Shown piece by piece: positions 15,812-24,921 of a DNA stretch of 64,000 nucleotides. How positions within the stretch are numbered: position 1 is the stretch's first letter; each line of letters starts with the position of its first letter. The DNA is taken from positions 478,026-542,025 of the forward strand of contig NZ_JAMGSL010000001.1 in the NCBI RefSeq assembly GCF_025195125.1. Reading direction: 5' to 3'. This DNA is from Streptomyces sp. Je 1-79. GTDB lineage: Bacteria; Actinomycetota; Actinomycetes; Streptomycetales; Streptomycetaceae. A program made the position numbers and the translations under genes. The notes under the pieces are model-generated. The model was not told the origin of the DNA. It worked only from the letters and a program-made list of their open reading frames with translations, and did no database searches.

Positions 15812-18715
15812 ATGCGAACTCCCCGCAAGACCCAGGACGCCGGGACGACAGCGCCGCCGCAGGCGGCGCGCGGACGGCGCGCGCATGCAGGGCCGCCCGC
15901 AGACGAGCCGCCCGAGCACGCCCCCGAAGCCCCGCCAGGCGCGACCGAACGGCCGCGGCCTTCGGTACCGTCCGCGCCCTCCGCACCGTCCGCCCCGCTC
16001 GGGCGTCGCGGACTGCGTCCCCGTACCGTCCGCGCCAAGATCGTCTCGCTGCTGATGGTCCCCGTCGTCTCCCTGCTGGCCCTGTGGGGATTCGCCACCG
16101 TCACCACCGCCCAGGACATCGCCCGGCTGCGCCAGCTCCAACGGGTCGACGCGGACATCCGCGAACCCGTCGCCGCCGCCGTCGCCGCGCTCCAGGCCGA
16201 ACGCCGCGCCGCCGTACGCCAGGTCTCCTCGCCCGGCACCGGGCGCGCCGCCGAGCTCAAGGACCAGACGCGGCGGACCGACGCCGCCGTCGCCCGGCTC
16301 CGTCTCGACGACGAGCACACGATCGGCGACAGGGGAGACCTCCCCCGTGAAGTCGCCGACCGGATCGGCCGGTTCGTCGAGAGCGCCGAAGGTCTTGGCC
16401 GCCTGCGCACCGCCGCGGCGAACGGCGGCGCCGACTGGGACGAGGTGTACACGCAGTACACCGCCACGATCACCGCCGCCTTCGCCGTCGGCGGAGCCCT
16501 GACCGGCATCCAGGACGCCGAGATCGGCGCCGACGCGCGCGTGCTCCTCGAATTCGGCCGCGCAGGCGAGATGCTCGCCCGTGAGGACGCCCTGCTCGGC
16601 TCCGCCCACCTCGGCGGAGAGCTGAGCACGGAGCGGCTCCGGCAGTTCACCGGAGCGGTCGAGACCCGCCGCGCGCTCGTCGAGTCCGCCACCGCAGACC
16701 TGCGCGGACCCGAGCGCGCCGCCTGGCAGGAACTCGCCGACCAGCGCGGCTACCAGCAGCTCACCACCGCCGAGGACCGGATCGGAGCCGCCGCCCCGGG
16801 GAAGAAGGCCCTCCAGGCCGTGCCCGCCGCCACCTGGGACGACGCCATGGCCGTCGTACGGAACGGGCTGACGAACATCGAGACCGACGCCCGCCGCGCC
16901 GCGGCCGACCGCGCGGATCCCTTCGGCGGAGGCGTCTTCACCGCCGGTGGCGCCGCCGTACTGCTCGGCCTCGCCGCCGTCGCCGCCTCCCTCGTGATCT
17001 CCGTACGCATCGGCCGCGCCCTGGTCATCGAGCTGATCAGCCTCCGCAACACCGCCCTCGGGATCGCCCGGCGCAAGCTGCCCGCGGCCATGCTGCGGCT
17101 GCGGGCCGGAGAGGAGATCGACGTACGGGCCGAGGCTCCGCCGGGCCCCGCCCCGCAGGACGAGATCGGCCAGGTCGGAGAGGCGCTCACCACCGTCCAC
17201 CGGGCCGCGCTCTCCGCCGCCGTGGAACGCGCCGAGCTCGCGAGCGGCATCTCCGGCGTCTTCGTCAACCTCGCCCGCCGTAGCCAGGTCCTGGTCCACC
17301 GTCAGCTCAACCTGCTCGACAGCATGGAGCGCCGCGCCGACGACCCCGGCGAACTCGGGGATCTGTTCCGGCTCGACCACCTCACCACGCGGATGCGGCG
17401 CCACGCCGAGAGCCTGATCATCCTCTCCGGCGCCGCCCCCGGCCGTGCCTGGCGGATGCCCGTACCGCTGACCAACGTCGTACGGGCCGCCGTCTCCGAG
17501 ATCGAGGACTACGCGCGCGTGGAGATGCGCCAGCTCCCCGAGACGTCCGTCATCGGCGGCGCCGTCGCCGACCTCACCCACCTGCTGGCCGAACTCATCG
17601 AGAACGCGGCACAGTTCTCCCCGCCCCACACCAAGGTGCGGATCAGCGGCGAGCCCGTCGGCAACGGCTACGCCCTGGAGATCGAGGACCGGGGTCTCGG
17701 CATGGGCAAGGAGACCCTCGCCGAGGCCAACACGAGGATCGCGCAGTCCGAGGCCCTCGACCTGTTCGACAGCGACCGCCTCGGACTCTTCGTGGTCAGC
17801 CGGCTCTCCTCCCGGCACGACATCAAGGTCCATCTGCGGACCTCGCCCTACGGCGGCACCACGGCGGTCGTCCTGCTCCCCACCGACGTGCTGCAGGGCG
17901 CGCTGCCACCCGGCAGGAGCGCGGCGCACGGGCGGACGTCCGAGGCGACGCGCGGGGACGGCCCGCAGGGACACGCGCCGCACCGGGAGCGTCCGGGCGC
18001 AGAGGAGGCGCCCTACCCGCGACACCGTGCGCAGCAGTCCGGCCCCATGGCCTCCGTGCCTTCCCAGTCCCCGGCCCCGTCCCTGCCACCGTCCCGGTCC
18101 CACTCCCCGGCCTCGTCCCACTCCCCGTCCCAGGCCTCCCCCCACTCCCAGTCCACGTCCCCGTCGCCCACCGGGCCGCAGTCACTGCCACGCCCGCCCC
18201 GCATCCCCGCCCTCGCAGGGCAGCCGGAGCCGCCGGACCACGGTCCCGCCTCCCCCGAGCAGCCGCCGGCCGGAGTCACCACGCTGCGCCGGCGCGGCCA
18301 GTCGGCAACGCCGCCGCAGGCACCGTCCGCCGCCCCCGCCCCCACGGGCTCCGGCCCGACGGACTCCGCCCCCACGGACTCAGCCCCCACGGGCTCCGGC
18401 CCGGCGGGAGCGCCCGGCGACGACTCCGGCGACCTGCCCCGGCGTGTGCGCCAGGCCAGCCTCGTACCGCAGCTGCGCGAGGCACCGCCCGCCGACCTTC
18501 CGCCCACCCCTGCCGTGCAGGGCGCGGAGGAACGCACCCCCGAACAGGTCAGGGACCGGATGACCGCCTACCGCGACGGCTGGGCGCGGGGCGGCGGCGC
18601 GGCACCCGGCACCCGACGGCCCCTCGGAACCGGCTCCGGCCGTGACTTCGGCAACGACCCAGACCACGGCCGCGACTTCGGCCGCGACTTCGGCAGTGAA
18701 GGAGACCACGCATGA
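15812..18715 (+). CDS. cvnA: Conservon histidine kinase-like sensor CvnA (NIT domain)
   Basis: This 967-residue protein has a Pro-rich N-terminus, a membrane helix at about 75-95, an extracellular nitrate/nitrite-sensing (NIT)-type helical domain (about 105-365), a second helix (about 375-400), a HAMP-like linker, and a HATPase_c domain with N-box ELIENAAQFSPP (about 590) and EIEDRGLGMG. The segment normally holding the phospho-His is divergent. The last about 270 residues are Pro/Ser-rich with 15-bp repeats. GAGGAGG precedes the ATG at 15812. Its stop overlaps the start of cvnB. CvnA proteins are thought to form membrane complexes with CvnB-D resembling eukaryotic G-protein-coupled systems. 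Confidence 0.9.
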   Translation: MRTPRKTQDAGTTAPPQAARGRRAHAGPPADEPPEHAPEAPPGATERPRPSVPSAPSAPSAPLGRRGLRPRTVRAKIVSLLMVPVVSLLALWGFATVTTAQDIARLRQLQRVDADIREPVAAAVAALQAERRAAVRQVSSPGTGRAAELKDQTRRTDAAVARLRLDDEHTIGDRGDLPREVADRIGRFVESAEGLGRLRTAAANGGADWDEVYTQYTATITAAFAVGGALTGIQDAEIGADARVLLEFGRAGEMLAREDALLGSAHLGGELSTERLRQFTGAVETRRALVESATADLRGPERAAWQELADQRGYQQLTTAEDRIGAAAPGKKALQAVPAATWDDAMAVVRNGLTNIETDARRAAADRADPFGGGVFTAGGAAVLLGLAAVAASLVISVRIGRALVIELISLRNTALGIARRKLPAAMLRLRAGEEIDVRAEAPPGPAPQDEIGQVGEALTTVHRAALSAAVERAELASGISGVFVNLARRSQVLVHRQLNLLDSMERRADDPGELGDLFRLDHLTTRMRRHAESLIILSGAAPGRAWRMPVPLTNVVRAAVSEIEDYARVEMRQLPETSVIGGAVADLTHLLAELIENAAQFSPPHTKVRISGEPVGNGYALEIEDRGLGMGKETLAEANTRIAQSEALDLFDSDRLGLFVVSRLSSRHDIKVHLRTSPYGGTTAVVLLPTDVLQGALPPGRSAAHGRTSEATRGDGPQGHAPHRERPGAEEAPYPRHRAQQSGPMASVPSQSPAPSLPPSRSHSPASSHSPSQASPHSQSTSPSPTGPQSLPRPPRIPALAGQPEPPDHGPASPEQPPAGVTTLRRRGQSATPPQAPSAAPAPTGSGPTDSAPTDSAPTGSGPAGAPGDDSGDLPRRVRQASLVPQLREAPPADLPPTPAVQGAEERTPEQVRDRMTAYRDGWARGGGAAPGTRRPLGTGSGRDFGNDPDHGRDFGRDFGSEGDHA
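18340..18405 (+). repeat. 15-bp in-frame repeats in the cvnA tail
   Basis: CCCACGGACTCCGC-type units repeat four to five times, encoding PTGSG/PTDSA pentapeptides in the disordered C-terminal tail. Confidence 0.75.
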
Positions 18716-19146
18716 TCGACCACGAGAGGATGTCCCACCACCGCTCCGGTGAACTCGACTGGCTCCTCGACGATCTCGTCCTGAGGGTCCGCGAAGTCCG
18801 GCACACGGTCGTGCTGTCCAACGACGGACTCGCCGTCGGCTCCTCCAGCGGCCTCAGCCGCGAGGACGCCGAACATTTGGCGGCCATCGCCTCCGGTTTC
18901 AACAGCCTCGCCAAGGGCGCGGGCCGCCAGTTCCACACCGGAGGCGTACGCCAGACGATGGTGGAGATGGACGACGGATTCCTCTTCGTCGCCGCCGCCG
19001 GTGACGGATCCTGCCTCGCCGTCCTCAGCTCCGTCCACGCCGACATCGGCCTGATCGCCTACGAGATGGCCCGCCTCGTGAAGCGGGTCGGCGAACACCT
19101 CCACACCCCGCCGCGGCTCACCACGACCCCGCCGGCCGCCGGCTGA
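18712..19146 (+). CDS. cvnB: Roadblock/LC7 protein CvnB
   Basis: This 144-residue roadblock/LC7 protein (LDWLLDDLVLRVREVRHTVVLSNDGLAVG) is the second gene of the conservon. Roadblock proteins dimerise and regulate small GTPases of the MglA/CvnD type. The ATG overlaps the cvnA stop (ATGA), giving translational coupling. Length and motifs are typical. Confidence 0.93.
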   Translation: MIDHERMSHHRSGELDWLLDDLVLRVREVRHTVVLSNDGLAVGSSSGLSREDAEHLAAIASGFNSLAKGAGRQFHTGGVRQTMVEMDDGFLFVAAAGDGSCLAVLSSVHADIGLIAYEMARLVKRVGEHLHTPPRLTTTPPAAG

Positions 19147-19159
19147 CCGGAGACACCCC

Positions 19160-19576
19160 ATGAACCAGGACAGCCCCGGCGACGGCCAGGCCGCGCCGGG
19201 CAGTCGGTGGTACGACGCGGACGCCGGGCCGCTCGTCCGGCCGTACGCCATGACCGGCGGCCGTACGAAGCCGGGGCCCAGCAACGTACGGTTCGACCTC
19301 ATCGCACTCGTCGTCGTCGACGACGACCCGCCCGGCCGGGCCGAGGAGTCGCTCCTCGGCCCGGAACACCGGGCGCTGCTCACCCTGTGCCGGGCGGAGA
19401 CGCAGTCGGTGGCCGAACTCGCCGCCGACGCCGATCTGCCTGTCGGGGTCGTCCGGGTCCTTCTCGGAGACCTCCTCGAAGCGGGCTTCGTCAAGGTCAG
19501 CCGACCCGTACCGCCCGCGCAGCTGCCCGACGAACGGATCCTGAGGGAAGTCATCGATGGCCTACGAGCGCTCTGA
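19160..19576 (+). CDS. cvnC: DUF742 protein CvnC
   Basis: This 138-residue DUF742 protein has the family hallmarks RPYAMTGGRT near residue 27 and a C-terminal winged-helix-like segment (ELAADADLPVGVVRVLLGDLLEAGFVKV). It is the third conservon gene, 13 nt after cvnB, and overlaps cvnD by 20 nt. DUF742 proteins are likely adaptors or DNA-binding components of the complex. Confidence 0.93.
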   Translation: MNQDSPGDGQAAPGSRWYDADAGPLVRPYAMTGGRTKPGPSNVRFDLIALVVVDDDPPGRAEESLLGPEHRALLTLCRAETQSVAELAADADLPVGVVRVLLGDLLEAGFVKVSRPVPPAQLPDERILREVIDGLRAL

Positions 19577-20174
19577 GAGCACGAGTGCGGGCGGTGGCGT
19601 GGACACCACGGCCCTCGCACTGAAGATCCTTGTCGCCGGTGGATTCGGCGTCGGCAAGACCACCCTGGTCGGCGCGGTCAGCGAGATCCGGCCCCTGCGC
19701 ACGGAGGAACAGCTCAGCCGGGCGGGGGAGTCGGTGGACGACACCGGAGGCGTCGACCAGAAGACGACCACGACCGTCGCCATGGACTTCGGCCGGATCA
19801 CCATCCGCTCCGGGCTCTCCCTCTACCTCTTCGGTACGCCGGGGCAGGACAGGTTCTGGTTTCTCTGGGACGAACTCTCCCAAGGGGCGCTCGGGGCCGT
19901 CGTCCTCGCCGACACCCGACGTCTGGAGGACTGCTTCCCCGCGGTCGACTACTTCGAGCACCGCAAGATCCCCTTCGTCGTGGCGGTCAACTGCTTCGCG
20001 GGCGCACGCAACTACGGAGCGCACGAGGTCTCGCGTGCGCTGGACCTCGACCGTGGAACCCCGGTGGTGCTGTGCGACGCGCGGGACCGGGATTCGGGCA
20101 AGGAAGTGCTGATCAGACTGGTCGAGTACGCGGGGAGGATGCACACGGCGCGGCTGCTCGACTCGGTCGGGTGA
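19557..20174 (+). CDS. cvnD: Conservon GTPase CvnD
   Basis: This 205-residue small GTPase closes the conservon. The P-loop is GGFGVGKTT (28-36). The switch region DQKTTTTVAMDFG and the G3-type FGTPGQDRFWFLWDE follow, and AVNCF stands where NKxD is expected, as in other CvnD proteins. It would act as the nucleotide switch of the CvnA-B-C-D complex. The start overlaps cvnC, so translation is coupled. Confidence 0.93.
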   Translation: MAYERSESTSAGGGVDTTALALKILVAGGFGVGKTTLVGAVSEIRPLRTEEQLSRAGESVDDTGGVDQKTTTTVAMDFGRITIRSGLSLYLFGTPGQDRFWFLWDELSQGALGAVVLADTRRLEDCFPAVDYFEHRKIPFVVAVNCFAGARNYGAHEVSRALDLDRGTPVVLCDARDRDSGKEVLIRLVEYAGRMHTARLLDSVG

Positions 20175-20180
20175 GAGCGG

Positions 20181-20606
20181 TCAGTCGGCGACGCCGGCCT
20201 CGGCGCTCACCTTCTCGATCCTTACGCGTACGAGGAGTTCGCCCGGCACCCCGTTGCACACGCCGAACTCCTCGGCGCGCTCCTCGCCCATGTAGCGGCC
20301 ACCGATGCGGGCGGCCCAGCGGCGCAGTTCCGCCGGGTCCTCGCTGATCTCGGCGCGGCCCCGGAACGTGACGAAGGCGAACGGCGGCCGGTCGTCGTCC
20401 ACGCAGAGTGCCACGCGCCCGTCGCGGGCCAGGTTGCGGCCCTTCACGGTGTCCTTGCCGGTGTTGAAGACGATGTCGTCGCCGTCGAGCACGAACCAGA
20501 CCGGCACCACGTGCGGAGTGCCGTCGTCGCGGACCGTCGCGAGCTTCCCGGTGCGGGTTCCCTCGGACACGAAGGCCCGCCACTGTTCCTCGGTCATCTT
20601 TGGCAT
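20181..20606 (-). CDS. PPOX-class F420- or flavin-dependent oxidoreductase
   Basis: This 141-residue split-barrel protein of the pyridoxamine-phosphate-oxidase-like family has KLATVRDDGTPHVVPVWFVLDGDDIVFNT and a PPFAFVTFRGRAEI strand typical of actinobacterial F420/FMN reductases. It converges on cvnD with a 6-bp gap and diverges from an orphan roadblock gene. The start may be ATG 20606 or the ATG three codons on. The cofactor is inferred from family, not from a visible residue set. Confidence 0.85.
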   Translation of the reverse strand: MPKMTEEQWRAFVSEGTRTGKLATVRDDGTPHVVPVWFVLDGDDIVFNTGKDTVKGRNLARDGRVALCVDDDRPPFAFVTFRGRAEISEDPAELRRWAARIGGRYMGEERAEEFGVCNGVPGELLVRVRIEKVSAEAGVAD

Positions 20607-20850
20607 GCCCCCATGGTGCGACACCGCGGACACCCGTAGCACCCCGGCGCACCCGCCGGCTCCGGCACATCCGCCCGCCGCTGGCACACCCGACAGCTTC
20701 GGCACGGACGGCAGCTTCGGCACGGGCGGCACACGAGGCGCCGAGGGGTGCTTGCTCTGTCCACGACAGTGCGTAAGGCTTGCCGCGACACGCGGACCGC
20801 GGGGACTTCGGGTCGACGGGGACGCCACACACAGGGGGAAGGACCGACGC

Positions 20851-21255
20851 ATGGCGCTGGACAAGGAACTGGACTGGATCCTGGACGACTTGACCCGGAG
20901 GGTCGAGTACATACGGCACGCGCTGGTGCTGTCCAACGACGGGTTGGTCACGGGAGCGAGCAGCGGTCTGGAGCGGGAGGACGCCGAGCACCTGGCCGCC
21001 GTCTCCTCCGGCCTGCACAGCTTGGCACGCGGCTCCGGCAGGCACTTCCAGGCCGGGCGCGCGCGGCAGACGATGGTCGAGTTCGACGAGGCGCTGCTCT
21101 TCGTCACGGCGGCGGGCGAGGGCAGCTGCCTGTGCGTGCTGAGTGGCGCGGACGCCGACGTCGGCCAGGTGGCGTACGAGATGACGCTGCTGGTCAACCG
21201 GGTGGGCGAGCACCTCGGGGTGGCGGCGCGGCAGCCGGGCATCGCCGGTCTCTGA
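20851..21255 (+). CDS. Orphan CvnB-like roadblock/LC7 protein
   Basis: This 134-residue roadblock/LC7 protein is clearly homologous to CvnB encoded 2 kb upstream. It shares DELDW-type start, VLSNDGL, SSGLxREDAEHLAA, RQTMVEFDEALLFV and VGQVAYEM. No cvnA, cvnC or cvnD follows it, so it looks like a duplicated partner that could compete with or replace CvnB. GGGGGAAGGA lies just upstream of the ATG. Confidence 0.9.
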   Translation: MALDKELDWILDDLTRRVEYIRHALVLSNDGLVTGASSGLEREDAEHLAAVSSGLHSLARGSGRHFQAGRARQTMVEFDEALLFVTAAGEGSCLCVLSGADADVGQVAYEMTLLVNRVGEHLGVAARQPGIAGL

Positions 21256-21338
21256 GTTTTCCACAGGCCGAGCGGGCAGGGGCCGCTTCGGAGTACGGTC
21301 GTCACCGAGAGTAATCGTCGCTCACGGGGGAGACCGTC

Positions 21339-22406
21339 ATGACAGGAGAAGAAGGCGCTCGCGTCGCGCTGGCACCGACGCGGGCAGCGCAGGAACTGGA
21401 GCTGCGGCGGGACGAGTTCCAGCTCGCCGTGCAGCTGGGCCTGGTGAGGACGGTGCCGGGCACCGCGCCCGGCACGTCCCGGGCCTCGGGCGCCGCACCA
21501 GGGGTCCCGGCCGCCGCACCGGGAGTCTCGAGCGCCGTACCGGGAGTTCCGGGCGTCGCACCGGGAGTTCCGGGCGCGCGAGGTGTACGGCGCCGGGTGG
21601 AGTGGGCTGAGATCGACCGGCTCAGAGCCGCGCCGGACTTTCCGGACGGACTGCGCGACCGGGTCCGTACGGTCGGTACGACGGAGGCCGCCGAGCTGCT
21701 CTCCGTGCCGCCGGACCGCTTCACCAGGCTGGCCAGGACGGGTCACTTCAGCCCGGTGCGGTTCTATCTCAACCGGTACCGCGCGGTGGTCTGGCTCTAT
21801 CTCGCCGGTGAACTGGGCGAGTTCGCCCTGACCCGGCCCGCGCTGCTGACCGGCCGGCTGCCGCAGGAGGTCAGGGAGCGCCTGGGCGAGGGCGAGGACC
21901 GGCGGCCGCGCAACTGGCGGGCCCGCCGTCTCGGGCTGCTGCTCCGGTCGACCGAGGATCCGTGGGTGCGGGCGGCGGCCATCGCCTCGCTCCTTGACCC
22001 CGTCCAGCTGGCCGAGGTCGTCGACGACCCGTACGAGCGCACCCATCTCGACCGGCTGCGCCCCGAACCGCCCTCCGGATGGCCGCAGTCGCCGGCCGCG
22101 CGCGAGATCGCGGACCGGCTGACGGTGGTGGACGACCCCGACGAGATCCTCTGGCACCGCATGAGCCTGGCCCTGGCCCTCGAGGAGGCCCGAGTGGACC
22201 GGCCCGCCCCGCGTCCGGCCGCCGTGTCCTGGGCCGCCGGCGGACCAGGCGTTGCTGGCCTACCTGGGGCGGCCGTGGCCCGTCCACCCCGCGCGGCGAC
22301 GCTCGTCCGTCCACCCGTCCGTCGTACGCGCCGGGGACTCCTCGACCGCCTGAGGCGCCGAAAGGCGACGGCCGGAGGAGAGGGGGAGACGTTGGCCCGG
22401 CGCTAG
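21339..22406 (+). CDS. DUF6397-like protein with excisionase-like region
   Basis: This 355-residue protein belongs to what I recall as the Streptomyces DUF6397 family. The N-terminus (RAAQELELRRDEFQLAVQLGLVRT) and a later segment (GTTEAAELLSVPPDRFTRLARTGHFSPVRFY) look like two helix-turn-helix units of the excisionase/MerR kind. A 7-residue repeat (APGVPxA) forms a linker at about 50-78. The C-terminus is basic (RRGLLDRLRRRKA). DNA binding is likely but unproven; the function is unknown. Confidence 0.72.
   Translation: MTGEEGARVALAPTRAAQELELRRDEFQLAVQLGLVRTVPGTAPGTSRASGAAPGVPAAAPGVSSAVPGVPGVAPGVPGARGVRRRVEWAEIDRLRAAPDFPDGLRDRVRTVGTTEAAELLSVPPDRFTRLARTGHFSPVRFYLNRYRAVVWLYLAGELGEFALTRPALLTGRLPQEVRERLGEGEDRRPRNWRARRLGLLLRSTEDPWVRAAAIASLLDPVQLAEVVDDPYERTHLDRLRPEPPSGWPQSPAAREIADRLTVVDDPDEILWHRMSLALALEEARVDRPAPRPAAVSWAAGGPGVAGLPGAAVARPPRAATLVRPPVRRTRRGLLDRLRRRKATAGGEGETLARR
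21488..21571 (+). repeat. 21-bp in-frame tandem repeat, four units
   Basis: Units at 21488, 21509, 21530 and 21551 share GGCGCCGCACCGGGAGTTCC and encode the 7-residue (G/A)AAPGVP linker of the DUF6397-like protein. Confidence 0.87.
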
Positions 22407-22460
22407 GGAGGGCGTGGGGTCGCGGGGCGGTTGGTGTCGGCACGAGGCGGCGCGGGGTGG

Positions 22461-22516
22461 GACGGCGCGGCACAGGGCGGACGGCGCGGCACGGGGCGGA
22501 CGGGATGGCAGGGGCG
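22461..22516. repeat. 19-bp tandem repeat upstream of the DNA ligase gene
   Basis: Units at 22461-22479 and 22480-22498 (GACGGCGCGGCACRGGGCG) differ by one base; a third, degenerate copy follows. It lies in a 230-bp G-rich intergenic stretch where I see no gene. Confidence 0.75.
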
Positions 22517-22638
22517 GGCGGGCCGGGCCCCGCATGCGCGTCGTCCGCCGGCGGCGCGGGCAGGGGGGCACCGGCCCCCGTACTCCCGAACCCGCACCCG
22601 ACGTGCGGCTGCGGGCTTGTGCGGGGGAGGATGGGCGC

Positions 22639-24186
22639 ATGCTCCTGGCACGACTCGCGGACGCGTCCCAGCAGGTCGCCGCCACCTCGGCCCGTTCCCG
22701 GAAGATCGCGGTCCTGGCGGACCTGTTCTCGGAGGCCGCGCCCGAGGAGAGCCCGCTCGTGATCGCCTACCTCTCCGGACGGCTTCCCCAGGGGCGCATC
22801 GGCGTGGGGTGGAGCGTGCTCAAGAACGTGATCCCGCCCGCCGTACCGCCCGCCGGCCACCCCGCCCTCACGCTCGCCGGCACCGATGCCGCCATGACCG
22901 AACTCGCCGCCGTCTCCGGCGCCGGGTCCCAGGCCGAACGCGCGCGGCTCGTCCACGGACTGATGGCCACCGCGACCTTGGCGGAGCAGGAGTTCCTGAT
23001 CCGGTTGCTCTCCGGTGAGGTCCGTCAGGGGGCTCTCGACGCCATCGCCCTCGAAGGGGTCGCACGGGCCGCGACCGTGCCTTCCACGGAGCTCCGTCGC
23101 GCCGTGATGCTCGAAGGGTCACTGCCGCGCGTCGCCCAGGCGGTGCTCGCCGACGGGCCCGCCGCCCTGGGCGGCTTCGCGCTGCGGGTCGGCAGCCCCG
23201 TGCTGCCGATGCTCGCCCACACGGCGGCCTCGGTCGGCGAGGCCGTCGCGGGCCTCGGACCCTGCGCGGTCGAGGAGAAACTCGACGGCTTCCGGATCCA
23301 GGTCCACCGCAGTGGCGACGAGGTGAGGGTGTTCACCCGGTCGCTGGACGACATCACCGGGCGGCTGCCCGACGTCGTCGCCGCCGCCAGGGAGACGACG
23401 GCCGGCTCGTTCATCCTGGACGGTGAGGTCATCGCCCTCGACCCCGCCACCGGTCGGCCGCTGGCGTTCCAGGACATCGCCTCCCGGGTGGGATCCCGCG
23501 TCGACGTCGAGACCGCCAGCGCCGCGCTGCCCCTCTCACCCGTCTTCTTCGACGTGCTCGCCGTGGACGGCGAGGTCCTCATCGACCGGCCGGGCCGGGA
23601 ACGCCACGCCGCCCTCGTCCGACTGCTCCCCGAGAACCGGAGGGTCCGCCGGTTCGTCGTCGACGATCCCGACGCGTCCGAACAGGTGGCGGCGGCCGAG
23701 CGGTTCTTCGACGACACCCTGTCCCGGGGCCACGAAGGAGTCCTGGTCAAGGCATTGGACGCGCTCTACGTGGCCGGCCGCCGCGGGCGCACCTGGCTCA
23801 AGGTCAAGCCGGTGCACACCCTCGACCTCGTCGTCCTCGCCGCGGAGTGGGGGCACGGCCGCCGCACCGGGCTGCTCTCCAACCTGCACCTCGGCGCCCG
23901 GGCCGCTGACGGGACGTTCGTGATGCTCGGCAAGACGTTCAAGGGCCTCACCGACGAAATGCTCCGCTGGCAGACCGAGAAGCTGGGCGAACTCGCCGTG
24001 GACGACGACGGGTTCACCGTGCGCGTCAGGCCCGAGTTCGTCGTCGAGATCGCCTACGACGGCCTCCAGCGCTCCACCCGCTACCCCGCCGGTGTCACGC
24101 TGCGCTTCGCCCGCGTCGTACGGCACCGGCCGGACAAGTCCGCCGCCGAGGCCGACACCGTCGAGCGGGTGGTCGGCGGAGCCTGA
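22639..24186 (+). CDS. lig: ATP-dependent DNA ligase (LigB type)
   Basis: This 515-residue protein is an ATP-dependent DNA ligase that seals nicks through a Lys-AMP intermediate. It has an N-terminal helical DNA-binding domain (about 1-190), the adenylation motif EEKLDGFR with nucleophile Lys214, motif III (FILDGEVIALD), motif IV (EGVLVKALD), motif V (WLKVKP) and a C-terminal OB fold. The full three-domain layout resembles ligase-I-like bacterial enzymes rather than the Ku-linked LigD. No Ku gene is nearby. GGGGGAGG lies 8 nt upstream of the ATG at 22639. Confidence 0.92.
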   Translation: MLLARLADASQQVAATSARSRKIAVLADLFSEAAPEESPLVIAYLSGRLPQGRIGVGWSVLKNVIPPAVPPAGHPALTLAGTDAAMTELAAVSGAGSQAERARLVHGLMATATLAEQEFLIRLLSGEVRQGALDAIALEGVARAATVPSTELRRAVMLEGSLPRVAQAVLADGPAALGGFALRVGSPVLPMLAHTAASVGEAVAGLGPCAVEEKLDGFRIQVHRSGDEVRVFTRSLDDITGRLPDVVAAARETTAGSFILDGEVIALDPATGRPLAFQDIASRVGSRVDVETASAALPLSPVFFDVLAVDGEVLIDRPGRERHAALVRLLPENRRVRRFVVDDPDASEQVAAAERFFDDTLSRGHEGVLVKALDALYVAGRRGRTWLKVKPVHTLDLVVLAAEWGHGRRTGLLSNLHLGARAADGTFVMLGKTFKGLTDEMLRWQTEKLGELAVDDDGFTVRVRPEFVVEIAYDGLQRSTRYPAGVTLRFARVVRHRPDKSAAEADTVERVVGGA

Positions 24187-24214
24187 CCCCCCTGCCTGAC
24201 CCCGCTGTCGCGGC

Positions 24215-24736
24215 TCACCGATCGTCGCCGTTGGTGTACCGGCGGCGCACCCAGAGCGGAAGCACGTACCAGCAGAGCAGGTACCAGAGGACCAGCCCCG
24301 AAACGAGCCAGGGCACGTAGTCGTCGTGCGTCGCCACCCGCAGGACGAGCAGGAGCGCCGAGGTCAACGTGGCGAGCAGCAGCAGCAGCCCGAGGAACGT
24401 CAGCCGGGAGGCCCAGACGACGGCCTGGGGCTTGATCCGCCGACCCGCCACGATGCGGTGGAAGGACACCGGCCCTATCAGCGCGCCCGTCGCCGCCGCG
24501 CCGAGCGACACCGTGATGATGTAGATGGTCGTGTCGGTCGTCGACAGATCGGAGAAGCGGGGTGTGAAGACGACCGTCAGCAGGAAGCCGAACAGGATCT
24601 GTACGCCCGTCTGGGCGACCCTGATCTCCTGCATCAGTTCGCCCCAACGCCGGTCCGCCCGCTCGTCCGACGTCTCGCGGCGCCCGCGGGCCTGATCTCC
24701 GGCGTCCGGCTGGTCCTGTTGTGGTCTCGTGGACAC
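24215..24736 (-). CDS. Four-helix membrane protein, DUF6328-like
   Basis: This 173-residue protein has a charged N-terminus and four predicted membrane helices (about 45-60, 70-92, 108-130, 143-163). Motifs RWGELMQEIRVAQTGVQILFGFLLTVVF and SFHRIVAG match the DUF6328 family as I recall it. The function is unknown. It converges on the DNA ligase gene. Confidence 0.8.
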   Translation of the reverse strand: MSTRPQQDQPDAGDQARGRRETSDERADRRWGELMQEIRVAQTGVQILFGFLLTVVFTPRFSDLSTTDTTIYIITVSLGAAATGALIGPVSFHRIVAGRRIKPQAVVWASRLTFLGLLLLLATLTSALLLVLRVATHDDYVPWLVSGLVLWYLLCWYVLPLWVRRRYTNGDDR

Positions 24737-24826
24737 GGAACCTCCTGTAGTCGTCCCTCTTGGCGAGTAACCGCGCGGAGCGGCTTCAATCCTGGCCGTG
24801 TGGGTACGCGCCGCTGGCGGACGGCC

Positions 24827-24859
24827 GGGGCGCCCCGGAACGTCGCGGGGCGCCCCGGA
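24827..24859. repeat. Duplicated palindrome GGGGCGCCCC
   Basis: The 13-mer GGGGCGCCCCGGA occurs at 24827-24839 and again at 24847-24859, each with a perfect GGGGCGCCCC core, 20 bp (about two helical turns) apart. The site lies upstream of the small gene at 24922 and could be an operator pair. Confidence 0.5.
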
Positions 24860-24921
24860 GAGAGGGATGCTGGAAGCGTGGCAGGACGACAGGACTCCAG
24901 GCAGCGAGGAGATGAGGGACC

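Noticed and set aside
14642..18145. An 1167-codon minus-strand frame across the MHYT and cvnA genes
   Set aside because: Low-complexity Gly/Asp/Val composition and complete overlap with two genes with clear domains mark it as a shadow.
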